Numbered from the stretch's first letter, positions 1 through 9,156 are shown. The stretch is 64,000 nt of DNA from Gallionellaceae bacterium (GCA_030834965.1 JAUQWW010000009.1:43307-107306), one strand, 5' to 3'. The notes: a model not told the origin generated them from the sequence alone. Made by a program: numbers and translations.

Positions 1-2737
1 AGTCCAGCCAGTAAACCAGCCAGAAGCCGCCAGCCAATGAGAACGGAAGGCAGATCAGTACCAGCAGCACCTTTCCGCCATGGCGGAAATTGAGATAAAG
101 CAGCCCCACCACCAATAGCAGGGTGAGCGGTATCACCCAGAGAAAGCGTTCCTTGGCGTGCTGCATATTGGCGTATTGCCCGGACCATGCGATGGAGTAG
201 CCGGGCTGTAGCGTGACGCTCTTGGCCACGGCGGCCTGCGCATCCGCAATATAGCCGCCCAGATCGCGCCTGGCGAAATCGAGATAAACATAAGCAACCA
301 GGCGGCCGTTTTCGCTCTTGATCTCGACCGGGCCATCTTTCATGCTTATTTTTGCGACCGTGCCCAGCGCCACCTGCGCACCGGAAGGCGTCATGATGCG
401 GCTGGCCTCGAGTGCCGACAGAGAATCGCGGAACGCGCGCGGATAGCGCAGATTGATGGGAAAGCGATTGCGTCCCTCAAACACCATGCCAATATTTTCC
501 CCGCCGATCGCTCCCTGCACCAGGCGCTGCACATCGGCTGCCGTAATGCCGTAGCGTGCCGCCTGGTTGCGATCCAATGCGATATCCACGTAACGCCCCC
601 CGGAAACGCGCTCTGCAAAGGCGTTGCGCGTACCCGGCACCGCACGTTCGATTACATCCTCGATCTGTTTTGCCAGTTCGCTGATGCCTTCCAGATCGGG
701 ACCGGTAACCTTGATTCCCAGCGGTGTGCGTATGCCGGTGGACAGCATGTCTATGCGCGTACGGATAGGGTATCCCCAGGAATTCGTCAGCCCAGGCAAG
801 CGCACCTGGCTATCCAGCTTGTGGATGAGATCTTCCATGGTTCCACCCTCAGGCCACTCGCTTTGCGGCTTCAGCTGAATCGTGGTCTCCAGCATGGATA
901 ACGGCGCCGGATCAGTCGCCGAATCAGCGCGCCCGGCCTTGCCAAACACGCGCTCGACCTCGGGCATCTGTGCAATCAGGCGGTCGGTGATTTGCAGAAT
1001 GTTCGCGGCTTCATCTATCGATACTCCGGGCAGCGTGGTGGGCATGTACAGCAGATCGCCCTCGTTCAGCGGCGGCATGAATTCGCTGCCCAGCTTCGCC
1101 AGTGGCCACGCTGCAGTGATCAGCAACAGCATGCACACGGCCAAAGCGATCTGGCGGCTTTTGAGTGCGGATAATAGCAACGGACGGTACAGCGCAAGCA
1201 GTATGCGGTTCAACGGATTGCTCTGCTCCGGAGCAATCCGTCCGCGAATGAAATACCCCATCAGCACCGGGGTCAGAGTGATGGCGAGGGCCGCACTCGC
1301 GGCCATGGCGTAAGTCTTGGTATAGGCGAGCGGGGCAAACAGCTTGCCCTCCTGGCCGGTGAGGGTAAGCACCGGCAGGAATGACACGGTGATGATGAGC
1401 AATGAAAAAAACAGCGCCGGCCCGACCTCAACCGTGCTTTGCTTCGTAATTTCCCAGTAATCAGGATGCTCTCCGGCCCGCTCCAGATGTTTGTGCATGT
1501 TTTCTATCATCACCACTGCGGCGTCCACCATGGCGCCGATGGCGATGGCGATGCCCCCAAGCGACATGATGTTGGCGGTCACCCCCTGATTTTCCATGAT
1601 AATGAACGCCGTCAGTATCCCAACCGGCAGCGTCACAACAGCTACCAGGGAAGAGCGCAAATGGAATAAGAAAGCGAGGCACACGAGCGCGACGATAAGC
1701 GACTCCTCGACCAGCTTCTCGCTCAATGTGGCAATGGCACGCTTGATTACGCCGGAACGATCATAGGTGACAACCAGTTCCACGCCGGGTGGCAAACCCG
1801 CCTGCAATTCCTTGAGCCGCGCCTTCACGTGTGTGATGGTTTTGAGCGCATTTTCCCCATAACGCATCACTACGATGCCGCCTGTCACTTCGCCTTTCCC
1901 GTCCAGATCGGTCACCCCACGGCGCAATTCATGACCGACCTGAATGTGCGCCACGTCTTCCAGGCGAATAGGCACGCCCTGCTCATTGAATCCCAGAGGA
2001 ATGCGCCGGAAATCATCCAGGCTCCGGAGATAGTTTTGTGTGCGCACGATGTATTCGGCGCGCCCCATTTCCATCACCGAGCCGCCACCCGCCATATTGC
2101 TGTCGCGTACTGCCTGCTCGACGCTCGCCATGCTCAGATTGTATGCCGCAAGGCGATTGGGATTCACCTCGATCTGGAATTGCCGCACCATGCCGCCTAC
2201 ACTGGCAACCTCGGATACACCCGGCAGGCTTTGCAATTCATACTTGAGAAAGAAATCCTGCACTGCACGCAGCTGGTCGGCGTCGTAGCGATGATGCCGG
2301 TCTACGAGCGCATATTGAAACACCCAGCCGACGCCCGAAGCATCCGGTCCCAGTGTGGGCGTCACGCCTTGCGGGAGGCGACCCTGAATCTGGCTTAAAT
2401 ATTCCAGTACGCGCGAGCGTGCCCAATAGGGGTCGGTACCGTCCTGAAAAATGACGTACACATACGATTCGCCGAACATTGAAAAGCCACGCACTGCAGT
2501 CGAGCGCGGCACTGACAGCAGCGCCGAGGTCAGCGGGAAAGTGACCTGGTCTTCTATTACCTGTGGTGCCTGGCCCGGATACGATGTTTTGACGATGACT
2601 TGCACGTCCGAAAGATCGGGTACGGCATCCAGAGCCATCTGCCGAGAAGAATACACCCCCCATCCCGCCAGCAGCAAAGCGCCCATCAGCACCAGCCAGC
2701 GGTTCTTCAGCGACCATTTGATGATGCGCGCAATCAT
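1..2737 (-). CDS. CusA/CzcA-family heavy-metal efflux RND permease, C-terminus cut by window edge
   Basis: Inner-membrane proton-driven pump subunit of a tripartite metal efflux system. The frame is open from an ATG at 2737 to the window edge, giving 912 codons; relatives have about 1040, so roughly 130 C-terminal residues lie outside. Family hallmarks are visible: the N-terminal amphipathic start MIARIIKWSLKNRW, and the TM4 proton-relay motif GGIAIAIGAMVDAAVVMIEN with its conserved Asp. The adaptor gene lies 107 bp upstream on the same strand. No outer-membrane factor is in view; it may lie beyond position 1. Metal specificity (Cu/Ag versus Zn/Co/Cd) is not certain; the adaptor's metal-binding domain favours Cu/Ag. 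Confidence 0.93.
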   Translation of the reverse strand, partial: MIARIIKWSLKNRWLVLMGALLLAGWGVYSSRQMALDAVPDLSDVQVIVKTSYPGQAPQVIEDQVTFPLTSALLSVPRSTAVRGFSMFGESYVYVIFQDGTDPYWARSRVLEYLSQIQGRLPQGVTPTLGPDASGVGWVFQYALVDRHHRYDADQLRAVQDFFLKYELQSLPGVSEVASVGGMVRQFQIEVNPNRLAAYNLSMASVEQAVRDSNMAGGGSVMEMGRAEYIVRTQNYLRSLDDFRRIPLGFNEQGVPIRLEDVAHIQVGHELRRGVTDLDGKGEVTGGIVVMRYGENALKTITHVKARLKELQAGLPPGVELVVTYDRSGVIKRAIATLSEKLVEESLIVALVCLAFLFHLRSSLVAVVTLPVGILTAFIIMENQGVTANIMSLGGIAIAIGAMVDAAVVMIENMHKHLERAGEHPDYWEITKQSTVEVGPALFFSLLIITVSFLPVLTLTGQEGKLFAPLAYTKTYAMAASAALAITLTPVLMGYFIRGRIAPEQSNPLNRILLALYRPLLLSALKSRQIALAVCMLLLITAAWPLAKLGSEFMPPLNEGDLLYMPTTLPGVSIDEAANILQITDRLIAQMPEVERVFGKAGRADSATDPAPLSMLETTIQLKPQSEWPEGGTMEDLIHKLDSQVRLPGLTNSWGYPIRTRIDMLSTGIRTPLGIKVTGPDLEGISELAKQIEDVIERAVPGTRNAFAERVSGGRYVDIALDRNQAARYGITAADVQRLVQGAIGGENIGMVFEGRNRFPINLRYPRAFRDSLSALEASRIMTPSGAQVALGTVAKISMKDGPVEIKSENGRLVAYVYLDFARRDLGGYIADAQAAVAKSVTLQPGYSIAWSGQYANMQHAKERFLWVIPLTLLLVVGLLYLNFRHGGKVLLVLICLPFSLAGGFWLVYWLD

Positions 2738-2844
2738 GCTCGAGCCCAGAAAAATCCGCGCCGGAGACGCGGTGAATAGATCAGTTGCAGGTTAACAGGG
2801 TTGCAAGCAATTCAATTCAACTTATTGTATAAACATCATATTAC

Positions 2845-4266
2845 TTAACGACTATCGCCGCTCTGACTCGCACGCATGCGTTGCGCGGCATCACTCAGCG
2901 ATGCTGCTGCATCCAATAAAAACTGTCCGTTCACAGCGACCTGGTCATCTTCTTCCAGACCTGAGGTAATCTCGACATAGTCGGCAGTTTCAACACCCGT
3001 TTCCACTTTTACCGGCGCAAAATGCCCCTCACCCTCGGCCAGCATCACCAGGTCGCCCTTGCCGGTACGCATTACCGCCGAGCGGGGGACGGCAAGGGCC
3101 AGGTGCGGCTTCGCATGTATCGTCACGTCCACCAGTGCCCCGGGGAGCAAGCGGTTTTTCGGATTGGCGACAGCCAGCCTTGCACGAACCGTGCGCGTTA
3201 CGCTGTCCACCACTGGACTGACAAACTGCAGACGTGCCTTGATTTCTGACTTGTCGAGCTGTGACAGCCGCAACGTGACCTCATCCCCATCTTTTACCCA
3301 GGCAAGCTGATCGGGGTATAGCGCGACCTCGACCCAGACTTGCGACAAACCGATCAGAGAAAACAGACTATCCATCGGCTTGACGGAATTCCCTTCATGC
3401 ACCTCGATCTTCGTGACAAAGCCGGACTTGGGGGACCGCACCTCCACTACCTCCCGCTCTCGATAAGTCCTTCCGAGTTCTTCCAGCAACTCCTTGCCGA
3501 CGTTGGCATAAAGGAGCGATTCGGTGACAAGGCGCCGATTATTCGCATTCATCTTCACGTCCATCATGTCGTCCTCGGACATGCCCTTGCCGCTGGTGTG
3601 TGAGTCCTCACCCATCATGGACGCCACAAGCTTGTCCATTTCCCTCAGCAAGGCGATAAATTCGCGCTGGGATTGAATCAACTCCGGCGAATATAGCTCA
3701 TACAGGACTTGCCCCTCTTGAATTTGCTGGCCAACCGACTTGACGTGCAATTTTTTGATGACGCCCGAGACATTTGAATTGATGTTGGAAACCATGCTTT
3801 CATCAACCACCACATTGCCGTAGGTGTCGATGTCCCGGCTCAGCGTTTCCCATTTGGCCGCAGCCAAACGTACACCGAGTCTTTGCAGCGAAGCGGTATC
3901 CAGCTGCACTCCGTGGCTGTGTCCGGCGTGGGATTTGTTGGAAGGCTCCATTTCCACCAGATCCATGCCGCAAATCGGGCACATTCCCGGATGATCCTGG
4001 ATGATCTCGGGATGCATGGGGCATACCCAAAGCTTCTTTGCCGGTTTTGTTGAAGTCTTATCGGCAGCCACGATGGGTTCCAGGTTCGATGGCGTGGCGG
4101 AATGGGCTGTAACAGCAGCGTCATGACGGCCTGAGGAATGGCCGATATAGAAATAAGCGATAAAAGCCAAGGCGAGGATTACAAATATGCCGAGTCCTAG
4201 CTTCACATATCTAAAGGCAGGCGCATCGGGCGATCCGGGATCGCGTTCTTTTTTAAACCATGACAT
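2845..4266 (-). CDS. CusB-like periplasmic adaptor with N-terminal heavy-metal-binding domain
   Basis: Membrane-fusion subunit linking the RND pump to an outer-membrane channel; 473 aa. One N-terminal membrane anchor spans about residues 23-42. It is followed by a heavy-metal-binding domain with C82-P-M-H85 and C96-P-I-C99-G-M, the CPMHP...CPxCGM signature often fused to CusB-type adaptors and P-type Cu ATPases. A His-rich patch (HAGHSHG) follows. The helical hairpin (about residues 195-235) carries a Met/Asp-rich stretch including SEDDMMDVKMN, a plausible metal-contact insert. The start is only 9 bp after the ubiT stop, so it is probably co-transcribed with the ubiquinone genes. Cu/Ag export is inferred, not shown. 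Confidence 0.9.
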   Translation of the reverse strand: MSWFKKERDPGSPDAPAFRYVKLGLGIFVILALAFIAYFYIGHSSGRHDAAVTAHSATPSNLEPIVAADKTSTKPAKKLWVCPMHPEIIQDHPGMCPICGMDLVEMEPSNKSHAGHSHGVQLDTASLQRLGVRLAAAKWETLSRDIDTYGNVVVDESMVSNINSNVSGVIKKLHVKSVGQQIQEGQVLYELYSPELIQSQREFIALLREMDKLVASMMGEDSHTSGKGMSEDDMMDVKMNANNRRLVTESLLYANVGKELLEELGRTYREREVVEVRSPKSGFVTKIEVHEGNSVKPMDSLFSLIGLSQVWVEVALYPDQLAWVKDGDEVTLRLSQLDKSEIKARLQFVSPVVDSVTRTVRARLAVANPKNRLLPGALVDVTIHAKPHLALAVPRSAVMRTGKGDLVMLAEGEGHFAPVKVETGVETADYVEITSGLEEDDQVAVNGQFLLDAAASLSDAAQRMRASQSGDSR

Positions 4267-4275
4267 TGTTTAATA

Positions 4276-4746
4276 TTACCTCAGTAGCCGCATCCTGATC
4301 TCTGAGGCAATATTTCTGGGAGAAAGTGCCCTTAAATCTAAAGGCGGCAGATCCAGCGCATCCAGCGTGTTTTTCACCAGCAGGCCAAGCTCGGTGTCAC
4401 CTTCCATGCACAGGCGGCGGCTGAAAAAAAGCGTATCAGGATCTTCCTTGCGCAGGGCGAGCATCAGAAAATCATAGGCACTGGCACTGATGGTCAATTC
4501 CGGCTCCTTGGTGCGCCGGCAGGCAACCATGCCTTTATGGTTGAGGGTGAAAAAAAATGAAACGCCTGCATCAATGACGCGGATGCTGATGAGCTTGCCG
4601 CGCAGCGGCTGCAGCACTTCCGAACGCATTGTATTCCCCAGCGCCAGATTAATAGTCTGGACAAATAGCAAAGTCTGCGGATAACCCGGCAAGACGGACA
4701 AAACATTGCTGACCGGCTTGGGGAGAGTGAAAGGCTGGTTGTTCAT
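4276..4746 (-). CDS. ubiT: UbiT, SCP2-domain accessory factor of O2-independent ubiquinone synthesis
   Basis: 156 aa; one SCP2 sterol-carrier domain covers most of the protein. UbiT (YhbT) binds isoprenoid quinone intermediates and is required, with UbiU and UbiV, for ubiquinone made without molecular oxygen. Assignment rests on the SCP2-like pattern (RGKLISIRVIDAGVSFFFTL, then EPELTISASAYDFLMLALRKEDPD) and on its place just after ubiV (85 bp) and ubiU in the same direction. An isolated SCP2 protein could also be UbiJ, but UbiJ sits between ubiE and ubiB, and those are absent here. Confidence 0.88.
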   Translation of the reverse strand: MNNQPFTLPKPVSNVLSVLPGYPQTLLFVQTINLALGNTMRSEVLQPLRGKLISIRVIDAGVSFFFTLNHKGMVACRRTKEPELTISASAYDFLMLALRKEDPDTLFFSRRLCMEGDTELGLLVKNTLDALDLPPLDLRALSPRNIASEIRMRLLR

Positions 4747-4831
4747 ATCACATACTCTTGGGACGCTTTATCGGGTTGTACTGCGGCCATGCCTGGTCTT
4801 CATTGTAATCTCTTTCAGGCATTGCGGCACT

Positions 4832-5743
4832 TCATTCATGCGGCACGAGGCTTGCAAGATACAGTTGCTCCATTCCCGGACGCCCGTGCCAGTAGCCGTT
4901 GCAGCCTGCTTCCGGCATAACCTTCTCCATCTGCTGCATAGCGCCTTCCGGGCTTATCCGGTTCTCTACGCATTCACGGAACAGGCGGACAATTTCTGTT
5001 GTATGTTCGGACTGCGGGCTGATACGCAGCACATCCACGCCAATATTGCGCAGGGAGTCCAGATCACCGATCAGGTTGTAAATAAGGGCAGACTGAGTCT
5101 GAATGCCGTTGATTACCAGAAATGGTTTGCCTTCGCGCGTGCGCATGGTTTTGCCGTCAGTGTCCTCAATGCAGAGGAAGCGGCAGTCATCCTTGGGCAG
5201 GTTGTGGAAGCGCGCAGTAAAACAGCGCGAAGAAAAAGCCAGCGGCAGCCTGCCGTAGGAAAACACTTCGGTCTCCATTCCTGCCGGGCGCGATTGTTGC
5301 AGCGGCTGCAACGTTTTCAGCGACATCTCCACCGGCATGACCCAGCGCTGTGCGCCGAGTGATGACAGCAGGCTCAATGTCTGGGGGTTGTAGATATTGA
5401 GGTAGGGCCCTGCGATAAAAGGCATGTGACCGGACAAGCGGTGTACCGCACCCATATCATTGGCTTCCACAGCAAAGTCACCATTTTCCGTGATTCTGCG
5501 CAGCGTCTTCAGGTCGGATTCGGATTCGATCAATGTCAGAGTGGAAAGCACCACCTTCTTGCCGGCACCGGCAAGCATTTTTGCCATCTCCAGCCAGTCT
5601 GCCGTGCGCATGATATGGCGCCGCGAGCAAACCGTTTCCCCGAGATAGACGATATCTACGGGAGCTGCGGCGATGTCCTCATAGAACTTCTGTATTTTTT
5701 CCCGTGTCCAGTAGTAAAGGATGGGGCCAAGCGCAAGTTTCAT
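4832..5743 (-). CDS. ubiV: UbiV, U32-family Fe-S protein for O2-independent ubiquinone hydroxylation
   Basis: 303 aa, U32 peptidase-like fold. With UbiU it forms a heterodimer that hydroxylates ubiquinone precursors without O2 (prephenate is the reported oxygen donor). The four cysteines expected to hold the [4Fe-4S] cluster are present: C39 in GETVCSRR, then C174, C187 and C191 in CFTAR...DDCRFLC. Their spacing equals that of E. coli UbiV (39/180/193/197). ubiU ends 87 bp upstream and ubiT starts 85 bp downstream, all on the minus strand. It is not a true peptidase despite the family name. Confidence 0.93.
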   Translation of the reverse strand: MKLALGPILYYWTREKIQKFYEDIAAAPVDIVYLGETVCSRRHIMRTADWLEMAKMLAGAGKKVVLSTLTLIESESDLKTLRRITENGDFAVEANDMGAVHRLSGHMPFIAGPYLNIYNPQTLSLLSSLGAQRWVMPVEMSLKTLQPLQQSRPAGMETEVFSYGRLPLAFSSRCFTARFHNLPKDDCRFLCIEDTDGKTMRTREGKPFLVINGIQTQSALIYNLIGDLDSLRNIGVDVLRISPQSEHTTEIVRLFRECVENRISPEGAMQQMEKVMPEAGCNGYWHGRPGMEQLYLASLVPHE

Positions 5744-5830
5744 TTAATTTCCAACCTTGAATGATTTTGATAGTCAGCGTGCACGTTGTCCTGTACTTCA
5801 TGGAAGCGCACTACCAGAGGTGCATTGATG

Positions 5831-6844
5831 TCATTTCCAGGGCCGATTGTATGCACCCAGAGTGTGTTGCTGACCCTCGGAAATCTTGCCCAGAGCGGCG
5901 GTCCAGGATGGCCTGACCGAAAAAGCATCAGGATTTTTCACGCATTGGTCGATTGCGTCGCGCCAAACACTGGTGACTTGCGCCACATAGGCGGGGCTTC
6001 TTTGCCGCCCCTCAATCTTGAGGCCGCGCACCTTGATGCGCATCAGCTCCGGCAACAGCTCCAGCGTGTTCAGGCTGGTCGGCTCTTCCATCGCGTAATA
6101 GGTTTCTCCTTCTACCTCGAAGCGCCCCTTGCACAATGTCGGATAGCCCGCATTTTCATCATCTGCATAACGGTCAATCAGCACGCCGTTGAGGCGCGAT
6201 TCCAGCCCATTTGTGGTTTTTTGCCAGCGCACCGCCTTGGGTGGTGAACATACCCCGCAGTTATTGGGAGATTCGCCCGTGACGTAAGAAGAAAGCGAGC
6301 AGCGCCCTTCAACCATCACGCACAGTCCGCCGAAACCAAACAGTTCCAGCTCCACCGGCGTACCGGCGGCCAATTCCTCGACCTGAGCAAAGGACAGCAC
6401 GCGCGGCAACACCGCGCGGCGGATGCCGAAATGCTCATGGTAAAAATTGATCGCCTCGTAGTTGGTCGCGGAACCCTGCACCGATAGGTGCAGGTGAATC
6501 TGGGGATGCGTCTTCATCGCATACTGCATGAGACCGGGATCAGCCAGGATGATCGCGTCCATGCCGATGTCGGCTGCCATGTCTATCGCATTTTTCCAGC
6601 GCTCCCAGCCATGCGACTGAGGATAAGTGTTGAGCGCCAGCAGCACTTTCGCACCCTTCGCGTGTGCATATTCAACCCCTGTGCGCGCATTCGCCGCATC
6701 GAAATTAAGCCCGGTAAAGTTGCGTGCATTGGTGTCGTCGCGGAAACCGAGATAGACGCAGTCTGCGCCATTGTCTACCGCAGCTTTCAGCGCGGGCAGG
6801 CTGCCGGCCGGGCAAACCAGTTCCAGTTTGTAATCAGGCAGCAT
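5831..6844 (-). CDS. ubiU: UbiU, U32-family Fe-S protein for O2-independent ubiquinone hydroxylation
   Basis: 337 aa from the ATG at 6844 (MLPDYKLELVCPAG); an upstream extension is open but would add 22 unconserved residues. Partner of UbiV. Cluster cysteines are C175 (GGLCVMVEG), C182 (GRCSLSS), C199 (NCGVCSPP) and C238 (TLCKGRF); their spacing of 7, 17 and 39 equals that of E. coli UbiU C169/C176/C193/C232. The start overlaps the end of the upstream radical SAM gene by 11 bp, indicating translational coupling and a shared transcript. Expression is probably anaerobic through the FNR-like site at 7877-7890. Confidence 0.94.
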   Translation of the reverse strand: MLPDYKLELVCPAGSLPALKAAVDNGADCVYLGFRDDTNARNFTGLNFDAANARTGVEYAHAKGAKVLLALNTYPQSHGWERWKNAIDMAADIGMDAIILADPGLMQYAMKTHPQIHLHLSVQGSATNYEAINFYHEHFGIRRAVLPRVLSFAQVEELAAGTPVELELFGFGGLCVMVEGRCSLSSYVTGESPNNCGVCSPPKAVRWQKTTNGLESRLNGVLIDRYADDENAGYPTLCKGRFEVEGETYYAMEEPTSLNTLELLPELMRIKVRGLKIEGRQRSPAYVAQVTSVWRDAIDQCVKNPDAFSVRPSWTAALGKISEGQQHTLGAYNRPWK

Positions 6845-7817
6845 AAGGCAATTCCTCTTGGGCAAATTTCCCTTGGTTAAGAACCCACTGGTTAAATGAC
6901 AGATCGGCAAATTGTCCTTGGCGATGGCCGCGGCGCTTCAGTTCCTGCTCGATGCCATTCAGCACATTCCATTTCTGCGAACACCAGGAAGGTGCAAGCA
7001 AAATGTCCTTTGAAGCAGTGCCGGTGACACGGTGATACACGATGTCGGCAGGCGTGCGCTCAATCAGGTCGGCTGCGATCCGGATGTAGTCGGCCATTTC
7101 CAGCGGCTGATATTCGCCGCGCCGCCACTCGGCAGCCAGCATGGTATGTTTGACCACATGCAGCGGGTGTATCTTGATGCCGTCCGTTCCCAGCGCCAGC
7201 ACGGCATCAAGTGAGGCGTGGTAGTGGTGCTCCGTTTCGCCGGGCAAGCCGATGATCAGATGAGTGCAAACCGGGATGCCGCGATTTCTTGCGGCGACCA
7301 CTGTTTCCTCGTATTCCTTTAGACCGTGGCCGCGGTTCACGCGCCTGAGTGTTTCGTCAAACGCCGATTGCAGCCCGAGTTCCAGCCACACCACCAGCCC
7401 GCGCCGCTGGTAATCCACCAGCAAATCCAGCACCGCTTCAGGAACGCAGTCAGGCCGCGTCCCGATGGACATGCCTGCCATGTCCGGCTCAGACAAGGCT
7501 TCCTCGTAGAGCGCCGTAAGCTCGGCGACATCGGCGTAGGTGTTGGTATACGCCTGAAAATAGGCAAGGAAACGACGCGCACGGGTACGCTTGCCGATGG
7601 CGTGCTTGCCACGATTGATCTGTTCCGAAAGCGTCGGTGGGGTCTTTCCATTCGGGCTGAAAGACGCATTGTTGCAGAATGTGCACCCGCCCATCCCTTT
7701 TTCGCCATCGCGATTGGGGCATGTGAGCCCGGCATCGAGTGCGATTTTGTGCACCCGCTCGCCGTGTTGCTGGAGCATGTATTGACCGAAAGTATAGATA
7801 AAATCTGAGAGTGCCAT
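6834..7817 (-). CDS. TIGR01212-family radical SAM protein (YhcC-like)
   Basis: 327 aa from ATG 7817; an in-frame TTG three codons upstream is possible, and neither has a strong ribosome site. The N-terminus carries the family's iron-sulfur cysteines C33, C45 and C48 (TCPNRDGEKGMGGCTFC), a C-x11-C-x2-C variant of the radical SAM CxxxCxxC motif, followed by a radical SAM barrel (GLPGETEHHYHASLDAV). Substrate unknown for the family. It is the first gene of the apparent operon with ubiU, overlapping it by 11 bp, so a role linked to anaerobic quinone synthesis or anaerobic metabolism is a reasonable inference, not established. Confidence 0.88.
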   Translation of the reverse strand: MALSDFIYTFGQYMLQQHGERVHKIALDAGLTCPNRDGEKGMGGCTFCNNASFSPNGKTPPTLSEQINRGKHAIGKRTRARRFLAYFQAYTNTYADVAELTALYEEALSEPDMAGMSIGTRPDCVPEAVLDLLVDYQRRGLVVWLELGLQSAFDETLRRVNRGHGLKEYEETVVAARNRGIPVCTHLIIGLPGETEHHYHASLDAVLALGTDGIKIHPLHVVKHTMLAAEWRRGEYQPLEMADYIRIAADLIERTPADIVYHRVTGTASKDILLAPSWCSQKWNVLNGIEQELKRRGHRQGQFADLSFNQWVLNQGKFAQEELPYAA

Positions 7818-7850
7818 TGATTTCAAGCAGGATGATTGCAGGGCGCCTAA

Positions 7851-7891
7851 ACTATAGCAGGCGGTGAAATGCCGCCTTGACTTAGGTCAAG
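7851..7891 (-). promoter_or_regulatory. Predicted FNR/ANR-type activated promoter for radical SAM-ubiUVT operon
   Basis: A palindrome with 6-bp arms, CTTGAC-TTAG-GTCAAG (7876-7891), contains TTGAC-N4-GTCAA, close to the FNR consensus TTGAT-N4-ATCAA. Reading leftward, a -10-like TATAGT lies at 7856-7851, which puts the start point near 7842-7844 and the palindrome centre near -40 to -41.5, the class II activator position. The first ATG follows at 7817. E. coli ubiUV are FNR-activated, which agrees. Prediction from sequence only. Confidence 0.62.
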
Positions 7892-7957
7892 AGGGTCATC
7901 GGCGAAAAAATTTAAGGGTATGCGCCAATACCATGTCAAAAAACTCGCGCGCGATGG

Positions 7958-8566
7958 TTACTCAAGCAACAGCTTGATATCATGGACCAGTGCATCTACC
8001 GCTTGCCCGTAACTTGCATTCAGCCGCAATTTTCCGGAACGGTCATAAATATAGCTTCCGACCGAATGATCTACGGTGTAATCACCCGGCGTTTGGCCCG
8101 GCTCCTTGCGATAATATATTCTGTATTCCGTGGCGGTTGCTTCAGTTTGCTCGGGCGTGCCGTAGAGGCCGATAAACGTCGGGTTAAATGCTGGAACATA
8201 TTGCGCGAGCAGTTCCTGTGTATCGCGCTCCGGGTCCACAGTGATAAACAGCACCTGCACTTTGTCTGCATCCGGGCCGAGCAAGCGCATTGCCTGTGAC
8301 AAATCAGAGAGCGTGGTGGGGCAGACATCCGGGCAATGCGTATAGCCAAAAAACACGATAACGACTTTACCCTTGAAATCGGCCAGTGTGCGCACCTGCC
8401 CATGGTGATCGGTCAGTCGAAAGTCCTTTCCGGTCCCAATACCGGTAATATTGGTAGACTTGAACGGTTTAGCCGCCTCAGGAAGTTCGCAGCCATGCAG
8501 GAACGCCACGGTTAAGCCGACCAGAAATAGCCTTAGAAGCTGCTTCAAATTTACTGTATCTGACAT
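7958..8566 (-). CDS. SCO1/SenC/PrrC-family copper chaperone, probable lipoprotein
   Basis: 202 aa. Thioredoxin-fold copper-binding protein used to assemble the CuA site of cytochrome oxidases or for periplasmic thiol redox. Copper ligands are visible: C78 and C82 (THCPDVCPTT) and the distal His in TVDHS (about H167). The N-terminus is a hydrophobic signal ending in FLHGC, a lipobox-like site with Cys26, so the mature protein is probably anchored in the periplasm. It ends 140 bp before the radical SAM gene on the same strand; the FNR-like site lies in between, so they are probably separate units. No oxidase genes are in the window. Confidence 0.9.
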   Translation of the reverse strand: MSDTVNLKQLLRLFLVGLTVAFLHGCELPEAAKPFKSTNITGIGTGKDFRLTDHHGQVRTLADFKGKVVIVFFGYTHCPDVCPTTLSDLSQAMRLLGPDADKVQVLFITVDPERDTQELLAQYVPAFNPTFIGLYGTPEQTEATATEYRIYYRKEPGQTPGDYTVDHSVGSYIYDRSGKLRLNASYGQAVDALVHDIKLLLE

Positions 8567-8682
8567 GGCGTTTTGTGTTCAGCTCCAAGAATTGTATTTT
8601 TGAACATGTGATGCGTTCTGTCTGTGCTTGAAAAATTTAGCGCTACCTGCGTCCCCTGGTGTTCACTGCCCAATTGCGCCAC

Positions 8683-8688
8683 TATAAT
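8683..8688 (+). promoter_or_regulatory. Candidate -10 box upstream of the SirB2-family gene
   Basis: TATAAT is a perfect -10 hexamer in the 203-bp gap between the divergent SCO and SirB2 genes. TGTTCA 17 bp upstream is only a weak -35. Downstream to the ATG at 8770 there is no other obvious signal. Confidence 0.35.
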
Positions 8689-8769
8689 GAACAGCTCAGC
8701 AGGCTTCACTGCAAGAAACATGAATTATACGGAATTTATCCCTGACCGAAAAATACACTGCCTATCGCC

Positions 8770-9156
8770 ATGAATTTATTCTATGTAAAAATGATCCATG
8801 TCGCCTGTGTGGCGGCCAGTTATGCGCTTTTCTTCCTGCGTGGTGTATGGCTGATGCAGGACTCATCCATGCTGCGCCGGCGCTGGGTGAAAGTCGTTCC
8901 GCATGTAACGGATACTTTGTTATTAGTGAGCGCCATTGTGCTGGCCGTAGGCATCCAGCAATACCCCTTCATCGATAACTGGTTAACAGCCAAGGTGATC
9001 GGCCTGGTGTTTTACATCGGATTCGGGATGGTCGCGTTCCGCTTCGGCAAAACCATGCGCACAAAAATCACCGCATGGGTGGCGGCACAACTGGTATTTT
9101 TTTACATCGTGGCGGTTGCGCGCACGCACAGCCCGCTGCCGTTTTTGGCGATGTAA
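8770..9156 (+). CDS. SirB2-family integral membrane protein
   Basis: 128 aa, almost wholly hydrophobic with four predicted membrane helices (about residues 5-25, 45-62, 72-92 and 100-118) and short charged loops. The pattern FYVKMIHVACVAASYALFFLRG and the central PHVTDTLLLVSA are typical of the SirB2 family, whose biochemical role is not established. It stands alone: divergent from the SCO gene and convergent with the next gene (33 bp gap). Confidence 0.85.
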   Translation: MNLFYVKMIHVACVAASYALFFLRGVWLMQDSSMLRRRWVKVVPHVTDTLLLVSAIVLAVGIQQYPFIDNWLTAKVIGLVFYIGFGMVAFRFGKTMRTKITAWVAAQLVFFYIVAVARTHSPLPFLAM

